A DNA stretch of 64,000 nucleotides from Brachionus manjavacas. Taxonomy: Eukaryota > Rotifera > Eurotatoria > Ploima > Brachionidae. Both the position numbers and the translations under genes were made by a program. Below, in pieces: positions 24,068-35,771 of this stretch. The notes beneath the pieces were generated by a model. It saw only the letters and a list, made by a program, of their open reading frames with translations, was not told the DNA's origin and did not search any database. Numbering within the stretch: the stretch's first letter is position 1; the number at the start of each line of letters is the position of its first letter. The DNA lies in contig JAHQIY010000005.1 of assembly GCA_019054805.1 (NCBI GenBank), positions 4,447,501 through 4,511,500 of the forward strand. The letters are read 5' to 3'.

Positions 24068-26813
24068 ATGCAGAATAGCCATCTAAACGATTTGTTCGAA
24101 AATCTGCTCAAATTGAGCGAACTAAACAAAAGTGAAGAAAAAAAACTCAAGTTTATCAATCGCACAAACAGTAACACCAGCTGCAATAGCGACTCAGCAT
24201 CTTCTTCTGGCCTAGAAAGCGGGTATCTATCAAGCAATGACAGCTTTTTGAATTTAATTCCACATCGTTCATACTCAATTCCAACCATTACTTATGGATA
24301 TTTTGGCAAAGCCAAGACCCAAAATCCAAACGATACATCTAACTCGGTCAAAACTGTACAATCAAACGGTGGTCTATCGACCATCGATTCAATAAACCAT
24401 GGTGACGATTGCGGGTTCATTTTAAGCAAGCAAACAACCCGGGCGGATTCAGAAGAGAACATGTACTTTCTTGGACTGGCTGATGGTGTTTCGGCAAACA
24501 GACTGCGCGGTTATGATGCCAAAATGTTTCCAATTGCTTTGCTGGAAAACTGCGCCGACTATTTGGCTAAAAATGACCCAAATGCACATCTTGATCAAGA
24601 GACAATCAGTGATGAATTCCTGAAAAATAACAATTTTTTATTTTTCGACCAACAATTGAATGATGAAGCTGAAGAGAATGAATCAGACGAATGGCAAGAA
24701 CAGAGTTTGGATGACACAGAGTACATATTTGATAATTTTAATACTGATAATGAGTTAGAAATGAACACTGATTTTATGGATGATCAAAGTGCGAATGAAT
24801 CATTTAAAAAGTATTCGTTTGTGAACAACGACTGCAAATTTTTGTACAAAACACTAACTGATTCTCACCAGAAAACTGTCGAAAAAAATGTTTACGGAAG
24901 TTCGACAGTGTGTCTGATGGCGCTCAAGTTTGTGAGTGATCTAGAAGAAGTTGCTGAGAATGAAATGTCCAACTTTTTGCCAAACTATTTCGACGGGTTC
25001 AATAGTCCAAAAACTGCCTTGTTAAGCACTTGCAACATTGGAGACAGTGGATACATGATCATTCGAGATAAGAATGTCGTTTACAAATCAGCCACTCAGA
25101 CCCATCGATTTAATGCTCCATACCAGTTGGGTTGCACTCCACCAGAGCTTCTCGATCACGACTTGTACCGTGATACGTAAGTTTTATGAATTTTTTAAAT
25201 AAAAGCAGTTTGGATTTTCAAATTATACTATAGATGAAAAATATTTGGGTGTTTTAAGAGAGAAACTTTAAAAATGTTTTCTACTAAGTCGAAAAATTGT
25301 TTTTCTTTATTATTTAACAAAAATTTCAAAAATTTACAACTATATCCACTTAAAAGTGATTAAATTATCAAAAAGGTATTTGAAAAAATATTTGTTTAAA
25401 CACATTAAAAAATTCAAAGCTTTGACATATTGAACCAATGGACCTAAAAATAGGAAAAGAATCAAAAAATGTTAACATCCATAAATTTATTTTTTTTCAA
25501 AAACTAAATATTTCAATGTGAATAAAATGTTTATAGTATAAACTTTATACGATTTAAATGATTTTTTTAAATTAAGGTTTTCGATCTCCTAAAAAGAGTT
25601 ATTTATAGGCTGAAATTTTGAATTTTTTTTATTTGCATATTTACTTTATTATACTTTCAACTTCTTCAAAAAATTAATGAACATTAAATATTTATTAACA
25701 CTAAGCTGAAATCTCTTAAAAGAAAAAATAATTGAATGCGCTTTTTTAAACTTTATCTTTTTCTCCTTTCTATATTTTCTTTCTTTTTTGCTTAACCTAA
25801 CCGATCGGAAGAAAGAGTTGGGCTGGAAAAAATTTAAAAAATCAAAATAATCAAAAAAGGAATAAAAAAAAAGAAAGCAGAAAAAGATAAAGTTTTGATT
25901 TAAATTATTTTATTTGATCTTATGTAGCCTAATACTATGATTAACTACTTTGGCCAAAGTATGGGTTAAGTTCGTATGCATGACGTCGCCAAATAATTCT
26001 TCCTAATAAGATTTGTCCGCAAGTTTTTGTTAAAAAACGTTGTAATTAAGTAATTAAACTAGCTAATTAATTCTTCTTATTATTCTTATTATTTATTAGA
26101 AAAAATTGAAAAAGATTTTATAATAAAATGTAAAATTTAAAATTTGATATTTAGTCTAACTTAAAACTTTCCTTTAATAAGTTCACAATTTAAATTTATA
26201 AAATTTTATATTTTATACTGTAAAATATATAGTTAAAAGTGAATAAGATTTAATTTTTGAAAATATAAGCCAACTCTCTGATCATCAACGCAGTATGATA
26301 AACTGTCACTCTCCTCATCAATTTATATTCAAACTAAAATAGATTAGGACTGCGATAGATTTTGGGAGATTTCAAAAATTTTATTGAAATCTAGAGTAAA
26401 TTTTTATTTATTTATTAGGGAAGAAGAACTTTTTAAAATAATTAATTTTTTAAAATTTATTTTAAAAGATCTGATGATTCTCTATGTCAAACTCATGAAA
26501 TAAAATCAGGAGATTTTATTCTCCTAAGTAGTGATGGACTGTTCGACAATTTGTACGAAGACGAAATCGCTTTAATAATAGACAATCATATTCAATCATC
26601 ATTTGACAATTTAAATGATGAAGCCAAAAAAACAGTGGTTTCTAGCTCAAGCTCTATTTCAAGTGAATTACTTAGTTCAGCCTGTGAGCTTTTAGTCCAG
26701 AAAGCAGAAAATGGTAACATCAATTTAATTTAAAAAAATTGTCTTTAAAAATATTTTTTTTAGCTGGCATTAAGCGTGATGATATGCTCATCATATTAGC
26801 CTATGTTAATTAG
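24068..26813 (+). CDS. PPTC7: PPTC7-type PP2C protein phosphatase
   Basis: Exons 24068-25176, 26469-26713 and 26764-26813; introns 1,292 and 50 nt, GT-AG. The protein is 467 residues. It matches the PTC7/PPTC7 branch of metal-dependent phosphatases: 'HGDDCGF' at 111-117 (metal-binding Asp region), 'LGLADGVSANR' at ~135-145 (usual LGVADGVGGWR), 'GSSTVCLMAL', 'NIGDSGYMIIRDKNVVYKS', 'APYQLGCTPPE', 'SGDFILLSSDGLFDN' encoded by exon 2, and 'GIKRDDMLIILAYVN' from exon 3 (the usual KPDDITV segment). PPTC7 is a mitochondrial phosphatase, and localisation here is inferred. The protein is longer than the ~300-residue human form. It has a Ser/Asn-rich N-terminal extension (~1-100) and an acidic Asp/Glu insert (~200-245). 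The GGW-to-SAN change near the active site is unusual. Confidence 0.88.
25177..26468 (+). other. Long intron of the PPTC7-like gene
   Basis: GTAAGT donor at 25177 and an AAAAG acceptor at 26468. It is AT-rich with no nested gene or repeat seen. It is unusually long beside the ~50-nt introns in neighbouring genes. Confidence 0.7.
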
Positions 26814-27778
26814 AAAATTTTAGTAAACAAGCTTTAAAATTAAAAACGAAGAAAATTTTCTTCAAATCTATTCAATCTAATCATCTGCAATAAAGTCAAA
26901 TAAAACCAAAAAATCACTTCAAAAGGGTGTTAAATATGCCACTTTCCCTCGGATTTATTTTCCAATTTTTAACCTAGTGCTTTTTTAAATCAATTTTTTT
27001 TGTTGCCTAACATTCATCATTTCCTTGTAATTTTATATCTTTTTTTTAGGCCTTGTATTTCGCTCAATCCTTTTTATTTAACTAACTCGGTAAAATTTTT
27101 CACGATCTCACCGAAATTAGGGACTTGATCTTCGAAAAACAGTACTCTATTTCACAATGCATTTGATCATGATGTTACGCAACTAATAAGTTTAAAAATT
27201 AGCCAGAAAAAATTTATAACTAGATTACCATTGTTACATTCCGCGTATCATTTGTGCATCTCTTTTTTTTAAACGTCCTTATTCTTCTTGAGACGAATGG
27301 TGCAAAACAGAATTAATGCTCATTGAAGAAGACAATCAAAAACTCAACCTTTGTTCCCAAGAATCTTTGGTCGAACTAATTTAGTAGCAAGCAAGTTAAG
27401 CATAATTAATCAAAGCATTTATAAACAGGACTTAGTTCGACACTAATTAAGATTTGAGATTATGTGTTTAATCAGATTTACCGGGCCTGGAATTCCCGAT
27501 GACGATTAAATAAAATAAAAAATTATTTTTCTTTTTTAAATATTTTTATTTGAAAAATGTTATTTTTAGTTTATCACATTTAATCGCAATTTTAACACCG
27601 GCTTTAAAATTTTTATTCTTGTCAACTTTTATAGTTTTAGTTATTTACAGCTATTTAAATTAACTTTATTTTAAACAGTTTTTAAATAAATTTTAATTAA
27701 ACCTTATTGTTTATTTCTTGTTTTTTAATCTAAATAAAATTTTGTTGATTAAAAAAATAATAAATCTAAATTCAAAGT
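26814..27778. other. Convergent intergenic region
   Basis: It holds the 3' ends of the PPTC7-like gene (plus) and the RNF212-like gene (minus). No other gene seen. Confidence 0.45.
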
Positions 27779-29233
27779 TTACTCTAGTAAAAGAGATTTA
27801 ATGCTGTTGGGCTTCGACTGGGCAGGAAGCTAATTGTAAAAATAAATAAATTTAATTTTTTTTAGTTATTCTAGTTAAATACTTGGACTTGTTTGAATTG
27901 TTGAGCTGAACTTTTGATAGAAGCATCTGAAAAAGCTTTAAAAAAAATAATTTTGATAAAATATTTCCATTTACAATTCTTACTCGGCGAAGCTCCAATG
28001 CTGCTTCGACTCACTACAGAACTAACAGCTTGGCTTAATAAAAAAAATAATCTTCTGTTAAAATACGAAAAAATTTTACTTTTTTACTAAGGCTTCATCG
28101 TAATTTTTGACAGGATTATTGGGAGTCTTATAAACAAATTTTGACTCGTTTAAAAACTGTTTCAGGCTATTTGTCTCATGAGTGCTGTTGACAACTGGTC
28201 TAGTCGCGGAAACTTGGTTTGTTGATGTGGGAAATTGAAAATTGTTCTCATTAGACATTTGATTTGTTGATTGTTGATTAATTAAAATTATATTTGTTGA
28301 ATTTGGTTCTTTATTATTCAAGATTGATGAGGAGGGTTGTTGTAGCATGTAATTAATAACAGAGCTTTCTTTTCGTTCACTAAAATGTTTTTAAAACATA
28401 AAAAAAGCCTCATTAAAAAAATTTTACTAATTTCTTCTGAAATGGAATGGTTCTGTTTCCAATTGATCAATGTTAGATTCAAAAATATTAGGCTTCATTG
28501 CAACTAAATTAAATTTTTTTTTAAATTTTTTATAAAAAAATTCATTTAAAAAATTACAGTTTGTTTTTTGTAGACCCCATATTTTATCTTTTAGCTCTTG
28601 ATTTTCTGTCTTGAATTTGGATACTTCTTGATTTAATTCATTAATTCTAATTAACCCAACAAAAAATATTAATTTTTTTTTTTTAATTTTAGTTACTGAT
28701 GAATCAAGTACTGAACTTTCTCTGGATCAAATTGAGACTTAAATTAAATAGTGAATGTGAAATATTTGAGGTAAACTAAATTACTTTTTTAAAAAAAGTA
28801 TTTGTTTGTTCTAACTGAAATTGAATTACTTGACGAAAGATTGAAATTTTTTGCTTGGCAAAATAAATAGCCTCTTGCTGTTTTGTGGCAGTGAAAGTTT
28901 CAATTTCCTTCTCTAATTTAAGTGCCAAAGATGATAAATCTGAAAAAAAAATTCTTGCGCTCGGATGAAGCTAGAATTAAAAAATTAGCGTAATTTTTAG
29001 TTTTGATATTTTTACCGTAGAATTTATTTTGAAGAATTTACAGATTTCGTTACAAATAACACATTTATCAAAACACTCTTTTTAGAATTAAAATTGTTTA
29101 AATATAAATCTAAAAACTGTAATTTACTTGATGAAAAGCACTTTTCACAATAGATATGTAAGCAAGAAGTTAAAAAAAAATATGTTTCTTTATTCGCCTT
29201 AGTGAAACAACCATTACAACAATACCATTCCAT
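27779..29233 (-). CDS. RNF212: RNF212/ZIP3-like RING-finger protein (nine exons)
   Basis: Minus-strand exons 29233-29128, 29077-29016, 28970-28785, 28737-28697, 28646-28428, 28379-28080, 28033-27984, 27926-27883 and 27829-27779. All eight introns are 45-57 nt with GT-AG ends, and the joined frame gives 352 residues. Residues 1-48 form a RING of the ZIP3/RNF212/HEI10 type: C6-x2-C9, then 'LTSCLHIYCEKC' giving C24, H26, C29 and C32, then 'CVICNEIC' giving C41 and C44. It is followed by 'FFSDLSSL' (compare 'FFMSIDSL' in RNF212), coiled coil (~65-190, 'LKLEKEIETF', 'INELNQEVSKFKTENQELK') and a Ser/Asn/Gln-rich tail with 'SSVVSRSSIGASPS'. The family are SUMO/ubiquitin E3-like factors that stabilise crossover recombination intermediates at meiosis. 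That role is inferred here. The last three exons are short, so their boundaries are less certain than the first three. Confidence 0.82.
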
Positions 29234-29984
29234 GATTTTGATGATTTAAATGTTTTAAAAAATCAACTCGAGCACGAGGATTAATTATTTAAAATATTTT
29301 CAAATATAACCTTGACTTTTTATTTAAATTTTTTTTTTAAAATTATCTTGAATAAAATTTTAATTTTAATTTTCCATTTCACGGGACTCGAACTAAGAAA
29401 ACGAATAAAAAACATTATATTAAAATGATTAACTACCAAAAAAAAATTCAGCAAAATATTTTCTTCAAATTTCGATCAAAATTGAAACCGAAAACCATTT
29501 TGACATAAATTCACGCTTAATGTTTTTCTGATATTTTATTTTATGCTTTAAAATGTTTTTAATTAAAATAATTATTTTTAAATTCTCGTGTTATTTTCAA
29601 ATTAATATCAGCAGGCTTGTTGTTTTTGAAGATTAATTAAAATTTTTTAGAATATCTTGATTTTTTTTATAATTTGAGAAACATAATCTGGTATTTAAAA
29701 CCCCAAATGCTTAAATTATTCTTCTTGTATATTATTAAATAGATAACATTTAAATAATTTAAATTATGATATTAGAAATTTGTAATTTTTTTTATTCATC
29801 TTTTATTGTATTTACTTGTATTTATTTCCTTACCTTTTTTATATTTTAAAATAAAATTTTAATTTATTTTTTCAGCTCTTTCTTATTAATTAATAGGATA
29901 AATATATAATTTTTTCCATTATTTGATTTGTTTTTTAAATTAATTAAAAAGCGATAAGATTAAGAAATGAAACCAATTAACGTC
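29234..29984. other. Upstream region of the RNF212-like gene
   Basis: AT-rich and without a gene. At about 29380-29440 on the minus strand there is a tRNA-like trace ('GGTAGTTAATCATTTTA' followed by 'AGTTCGAGTCCCG'), another probable SINE relic. The acceptor stem does not close. Confidence 0.4.
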
Positions 29985-30215
29985 CTGTAGCAGTTGTTCA
30001 GTGCTTGTCCAATTTGCTCATGAAGGAGTTTACTCAAGGTGCATTGATCACTTCACTGCTAGTTCCAGCTGTTTGCTACTCGATTGTTATAAAATTCGTG
30101 TCTTTGGTTGCAGCATCTCGCAATTTCTGATTCTTTGTGTCAGCTTATTTCATCTGTTCTGTTTTCAAATAAGTAACAAATCGTTAATTAAATATTTAAT
30201 TGTTTTATAATAATA
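29985..30215 (-). pseudogene. LINE ORF2 C-terminal fragment
   Basis: The minus strand reads 'RCCNQRHEFYNNRVANSW' and, after a disruption, 'VNSFMSKLDKH' then stop. This is the conserved 'FF-NRV-N-WN-LP ... VNSFK-LDKH' end of CR1/L2-type LINE proteins. Stops and shifts make it a fossil 3' end. Confidence 0.6.
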
Positions 30216-30489
30216 ATTAGCTACTGCTAGAAACTTAGGGAGAGATCTTCACGGAAGACTACAATGGTAGCTTTTACACCGTTTATACAACTAAACATTA
30301 GGCTACTGTCTAAGATAAATTCATAATTAAGCACAACCCAAATAAAAAATAATTCATAATTATCCAAAATAAAATTATTAATATAGTACAAAACATTTCC
30401 AAAATGGATCAGCCCAGCTCCTAAACTGAAACTAAATTGAAATTTTCCTCTTCCAACAAGACAAATCAATTCCAAAACAGATTATTAGT
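30216..30489. other. Spacer between two LINE 3' ends
   Basis: It contains an 82-residue minus-strand ORF of hydrophobic composition that matches nothing I know. It may be 3' UTR of the upstream LINE copy. Confidence 0.3.
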
Positions 30490-31075
30490 TAATTTCTATA
30501 GATACGGATTTTTGAACTTATCGTACTCATTTTTGAATTGATTAACTGAGCAAGAATTGATGACTTCCTCAGGAAGCTTGTTCCACTCATTTACTACTCT
30601 ATTGATAAAAAAGTGTTCCCTCTGACTACAATTTGTAATGGTCTTCCCTGATAGTCTTCTCTTGTGTCCCCTGATTCCCTGAGCTGTTCCTGATAAAGCT
30701 ATCGAGTAGGAAGTTTCCAATTAATTTTATTGACACTACTTTGGAATTTAAAAATCTGGATCAAGTCACCTCTTTCTCTTCTCTCGCTAAGCGGAGTTCA
30801 TCCAAGAACTGCTAGTCTCCTGCTATATTCCCAGTTACGGATTCTTGGTACTAACTTTGTGGCTCTTCTTTTTACATTCTCAAGTACTCCAATATCCTTT
30901 GCTGTATGAAGAGACCAGACTACTCCGGCTTTACAAATTTGCAAAACAATAGCCTTAGCGTATCACATGTCCAGAACCTGAAAGTTCGCCGTAATTGATC
31001 CAACATAGCATTTGCCTTATTTTCTTGAATTCTAATTTTCTCTGAAAACTGCAGATTCGGTGAAAGAGTCACTTA
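30490..31075 (-). pseudogene. LINE ORF2 C-terminal fragment, 5'-truncated
   Basis: A minus-strand frame at 30496-30720 carries 'SQREHFFINRVVNEWNKLPE' and 'VNQFKNEYDKF', the terminal motif of CR1/L2-type LINEs. Upstream to ~31075 the thumb/C-terminal region is readable in shifting frames ('NKANAMLDQLRRTFRFW', 'RVPRIRNWEY', 'RERRERGDLIQIFKF'). The RT core is missing, so this is a 5'-truncated old insertion. Confidence 0.7.
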
Positions 31076-32954
31076 TTGTTTATTTAATTCAAATTTATTT
31101 AAAAATTTAGATAAAAGATAATTACATGCTTCTAAAGCTACTTTTATTTATTTAATTATTTAATTATTTTTTTATTTTTTATTTTTACATAGCACAAGAG
31201 ACGCCAATAAAAATAAAAAAAAAACTTAAGTGAAATTTCCTTGACTTAATTAGATTTTTTTATAGTGTATAATCTCTTTTATACTTAATATTTGTAAATT
31301 CGGGCAAAAATAAAGCCAAAAAGAAGTTTTTGGCTCCTAAGAATTTGAAATATTAACAAACTATTTTTTTCTTTTTTGAGAAAAGATAGTATTAAAAAAT
31401 TAATTCTTAAATTTTTTTAGTTTGCAATCAAACTATTAAATTAGATTGAAACTGACCATTTTTCATGATTTATATTTGATGCTTATAAGGAGGCCAAACC
31501 GAGTGTATATAAATATTTTTAAAAGTCTTTTTAAATTTTTAAAAGCTGATAATAGTAATTAATTTTTATTTTTATTTAAATTTTTGATTTTATTTACAGT
31601 TTCTTCAAATAAAGAAAAAAATTAAAGTAAATTAAATGATAAAAGCGAAACTGTGAGTGGCATATTAAATGACATGTGTGACTAAGGAGAATTAGATTAA
31701 TTGAATTTCATATATCTTTGGATTAAAAGCGGTTAGTTAGAAAAAAAAATTAAAACTTCATTTATTACAAATCTTTACATCTTTTTTTTAATTCTGAAGG
31801 AGCTCAAGCTCGGTACAGAAAAACAAATAAATAAATAAAAAGTTGGTTTTAAATTTATAGTAGATTAAGTTAAAAAATTGCTTTCCTTAAAAATTTTAAG
31901 AAACAGCTAAACAATTAAATAATTTAATTTTTTAAGTGAATATGGAACGGTCTAGATTTTGGTCTTGTGTAAAAGCCGACTAAATTTTGAACAAGAAAAT
32001 TTCAAGGGAGTAGTTGGCAGAGCTTTTCTCTGGGAGATAACTTATCTTATTAAAAGAACTTTATTTATACCGTTCTTCCTCAAATTTAAAAATTAAAAAA
32101 TATTATGTTAGCAACTTTAGCAACTTTTGGGCAACCTCTGCAACTTTCGAGCAACTATTTGATCTGTGTTTTGCTCGAGTTTTATCTAAAAACTGTAGGT
32201 CCGTGCTGTAGTAATAACCAAAGACACGTGATTTTTCTAAAAATTTTGGATTCAAATTTTTGAAACATCAAATTAAAAAAAAATGAGTTTTACTAAATCC
32301 CGGAGCACAATACAGTCATTCATAATTTTCTTTTGATTTAATTTTTTCGATTCTGTAGCAGGTAAAAATGCCGAATGGGTCTATCGGTTAAAAACTGATT
32401 TACTCTTTAGAGATTAGGAATAATTTGTAATTTTAGAAAGAGTCTAAAATTACAAATTAATGCAGTTTTCCTCCCAAAAATTTAGTCTTTCTTTGCTTTT
32501 TTAAAACAGTAAGCTTTAAATTTTGTTGCTAAATTTTTTAATTTTCTCAAAGAGGATTCTGAGAAAATTAATACCGAAAAATTCTTAGAAATCATCCAAT
32601 TCTAAAAAGCAATTAAAAAGAAATAAGACACAAATTTGGTTAAAATAAAAATTTTCTAAAACTGATTTCAATTATTTTGCACGAACTGATTTAAAATTAA
32701 ACTATGTAAAGAAATATAATTTTAAAATAAAAAGCCAATTTAGGTCTTAGGAGACCAGACTTTAAGTGGCATAGATCATATGCTTTTTAGATCTAGCTTC
32801 ACATTTGCACCAAATTAACTCGAACCATCATTCATGTACAATTTTAAATGAAAATTTAACAAATTTTATTTTGCATCGTGTTTTCTCTTTTAGATATACC
32901 TTAGTGAGAAAAAAACTTTTCTGAGCACATAAGTTTTAGATTCAAATAATCAAG
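31076..32954. other. AT-rich region upstream of RPS24
   Basis: No gene seen. It includes one minus-strand copy of a ~40-bp dispersed repeat (31791-31829). The last ~100 bases should hold the RPS24 promoter and 5' UTR. Confidence 0.4.
31791..31829 (-). repeat. Dispersed ~40-bp repeat, copy 1
   Basis: Read on the minus strand it begins TATTTGTTTTTCTGTACCGA and continues through GCTTGAGCTCCTTCAGAAT. It matches copies at 48602-48642 and 63701-63742. Confidence 0.6.
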
Positions 32955-33487
32955 ATGGTAAGTGTTCTTTTTCAATCCAAACTTTAAATCCCATTTAATC
33001 GATGATCAATTCTAATTTTTGATTTTTGAAATAATAGTCATCTGACGCTGTTACTATCCGTACAAGAAAGTTCATGTCAAATCGTCTATTATGTAGACGT
33101 CAAATGGTAAAATAAAAATTTATACCAATTATCTGAGATTAAGTAATCTTATTCGAAAAGGTAGTCGACGTTTTGCATCCAGGCAAGCCATCGATCAAAA
33201 AGACCGAAATCAGAGAAAAATTAGCTCATATGTACCGAACTCAACCAGACGTTGTCTTTTGCTTCGGTTTCCGTACTGTTTTCGGTGGTGGCAAAAGCAC
33301 TGGCTTTGCTCTAATCTACGACACTCTTGACTTGGCCAAAAAATTCGAACCCAAACACAGATTAGCCAGACACGGCTTAGTGGAGACTAAGAGGATGCCG
33401 AGAAAACAACGCAAAGAGCGCAAGAATAGAATGAAGAAAGTGAGAGGTACCAAAAAAGCTTCAGTAAAGGATGCCAAGAAAAAATAA
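32955..33487 (+). CDS. RPS24: 40S ribosomal protein S24
   Basis: Coding exons 32955-32957 (just the ATG), 33038-33106 and 33161-33487; introns 80 and 54 nt, phase 0. The 132-residue product matches eS24 (human 133): '[14 protein letters not shown]', 'VVDVLHPG', '[14 protein letters not shown]', '[20 protein letters not shown]', '[20 protein letters not shown]' and the basic tail '[20 protein letters not shown]'. It is a component of the small ribosomal subunit. An ATG-only first coding exon is common in ribosomal protein genes. After the stop, a GTGAGC...TTTAG segment (33489-33544) looks like an intron in the 3' UTR. Confidence 0.97.
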
Positions 33488-33544
33488 GGTGAGCATTATT
33501 GTGTAAGATTTAATTTTAATTTTTAAATATTTTTTTTTCTTTAG

Positions 33545-35771
33545 ATAAATAATTCTATGAATTGGTGATAATTTTGTTTTATTTTTTAATCAAATTTTAA
33601 TCCATTTTGAAAAAAATAAATAAAATTATCATTAAAAAATTTGTTTTTATTCAAGTATTTTAACATGAATTTAAAAATTTGATTAAAAATGCAATTTTTA
33701 TTAAAACTTTGATTTAAATTTAAACAATTTTTTTATAACTGAAGAGCATTCAATTTAATTGACTTCATTTTGCCAATTATGTACAAATATATTAGTAATC
33801 AGCAATTTTTTCCAAATTAAAATAACCAAAATCTTAACAAATTTCTTTATTTATTAACCAGTTCACTGAATTCAACCAAATTTTTGTCTGCTATCGAATC
33901 TATCTTGCTGAAGTTCGATTTTTGTGACAAAATAATTTTTTACCATTTAAAAAATATAACAATTCATTTTCTTGAAAAAAACCTGAATATTTTTCTGAAT
34001 AGAAATAATGAAAATTTTCACTTTGAGAATCAGAAAAAATTTCATTTACAATTTCCAACAACAACATATTTTTATTGTAATTCAAATTAATATTGAATCG
34101 AGTATCTAAATGATCTACAAAAAAAACAATATATATCTATATATTTGCTTTACTTTCTACATTTTGTAGTATTGTGTTATTATTTCAAAGACATTGATTT
34201 TATACCCTCACCGGAAATTCCACTAGAGATAGGATGTATTTATTTTACATTAAAATTTTTTTATAGAGATAAAAAGTTATGAGAAATTTTATGGGCATTT
34301 TATTTTACAATGGCAAATTTTTTTAATTGTTCTTCTTTTTAAAATGAAAATAAATTTTTTTTCAGCGTCAGCACTTCAGATATTAATAAGAAAATTTTTC
34401 AATGAGTTGAAAAGAAAAGTTTATGATTTTGACACTAGAAAGTCTAAGAGCTTTTTTAAACACTTTTTTCATCAAAAACATTGAATAAAACATTAAAAAA
34501 AAATTCCAAAATTTTTAATTCAGTTTAATTGAGATTAGAAAATCAAATTCAAATTAATTATTATAAAAAAATTTATGCATAAAAATTTTTTAATGCAATA
34601 AATTTTGATAGTTGTTAAATAAAAATCAGATAGAAAACTTAATATCATTATTTTTAAATAATTTTTAAATTTATTATTTCAATAAGTTCTAATCGATTTT
34701 ATATTTTAAACTTAAAACCATCATTATATTTAAATACGATTTGATAAATGATATTGAGAATTAAAAAAAAAATTGCTTTATTTGTATATGTTTGATTTGT
34801 CTTATTATGTTCCATGACTGAATCTTAAAGCTGGTTACTGGAGTCTGATTTGTTCTGATATTGCCTAAGGTGATTTAATTAAGTACCGTATTCTGTAAGT
34901 TTTCATGAAGTGCTTTATGTAGAACTTTGTTTATTTATCTATTTGTAATTAATTACTTATTGAGAAGTAAAATAAGAATCAAAGAAAAAAAAAGTTAAAA
35001 TTTAAAATTGAAAATGTTTGTTTATTCAAGAGAGATGAGTCTCATTTTGGTTCAATAAGCTAGTTTGATAAAGTTCTATATTTTTGGAATCTTAAGTTTT
35101 TGAGACATTGCTCAATAGAGTTAGATATATTATTCTAAAATTAGAAATACCGGTTCATTTCTACTTTTAATCCATTAACACTCTCTCAATAAGGGAAGAT
35201 AAATATTTATCAAAAAAAAAGAATAAATTTTTAAGATAATATTCAAATAAGATGGTAAAACATTGGAAATTATTTGACGAGTTAGTACAAAGTAATTCAA
35301 CACTTTAAAGATCAAGCTCAAAATAAAACTTTTTTAGAAAGCTAATTTACGAAAAATCTCTTGTGAAATTTTGATTTTTTTATTTAACCTTATAGATTTT
35401 AGTTAAATGAAGTAAATAGAATGAGTTTTTTAAAAGTATAAAAGAGCTTCCTTAAGTTTTCCATGATAAAAAACGGTGTCAAATTGACACGGGTGATTCT
35501 AGTGTTAAAGATATCGAAGGTAATTTAATAAACTTAAGCGTACTAATAAATTACAATTTTATAATTGATCAAATTTGAAAATTTAAAGAGCTTTGTGAAT
35601 GCCAGAAATGTGGTGATTCCATTTTAAATTTCTCATTTGTCTCAATTAGTGTTTTTTATTTATATTTAAAGGTTTTTGAGTCAAACAAAAGGTAAATTGT
35701 GATAAGAATAAAGTTATAATTTTATAAATGAAAGTCCCTAAAAAAGGTGATTAAGTTTTGATTTATCCAAG
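33545..35771. other. AT-rich intergenic region
   Basis: No supported gene or named repeat. It contains a poly(A) signal for RPS24 near 33617. Short ORFs on both strands at 33884-34090 overlap in opposite directions and look like AT-rich noise. Confidence 0.4.

Noticed and set aside
29371-29450. Possible tRNA gene on the minus strand
   Set aside because: A B-box-like GTTCGAGTCCC is present, but D and anticodon arms do not fold and the acceptor stem does not close; treated as a SINE relic.
30227-30475. 82-residue hydrophobic minus-strand ORF
   Set aside because: It lies between two LINE 3' ends and has no recognisable motif. It is more likely LINE 3' UTR or chance.
33884-34090. Overlapping short ORFs on both strands downstream of RPS24
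   Set aside because: Phe/Asn/Lys-rich translations on opposite strands of the same AT-rich segment; no splice sites or homology.
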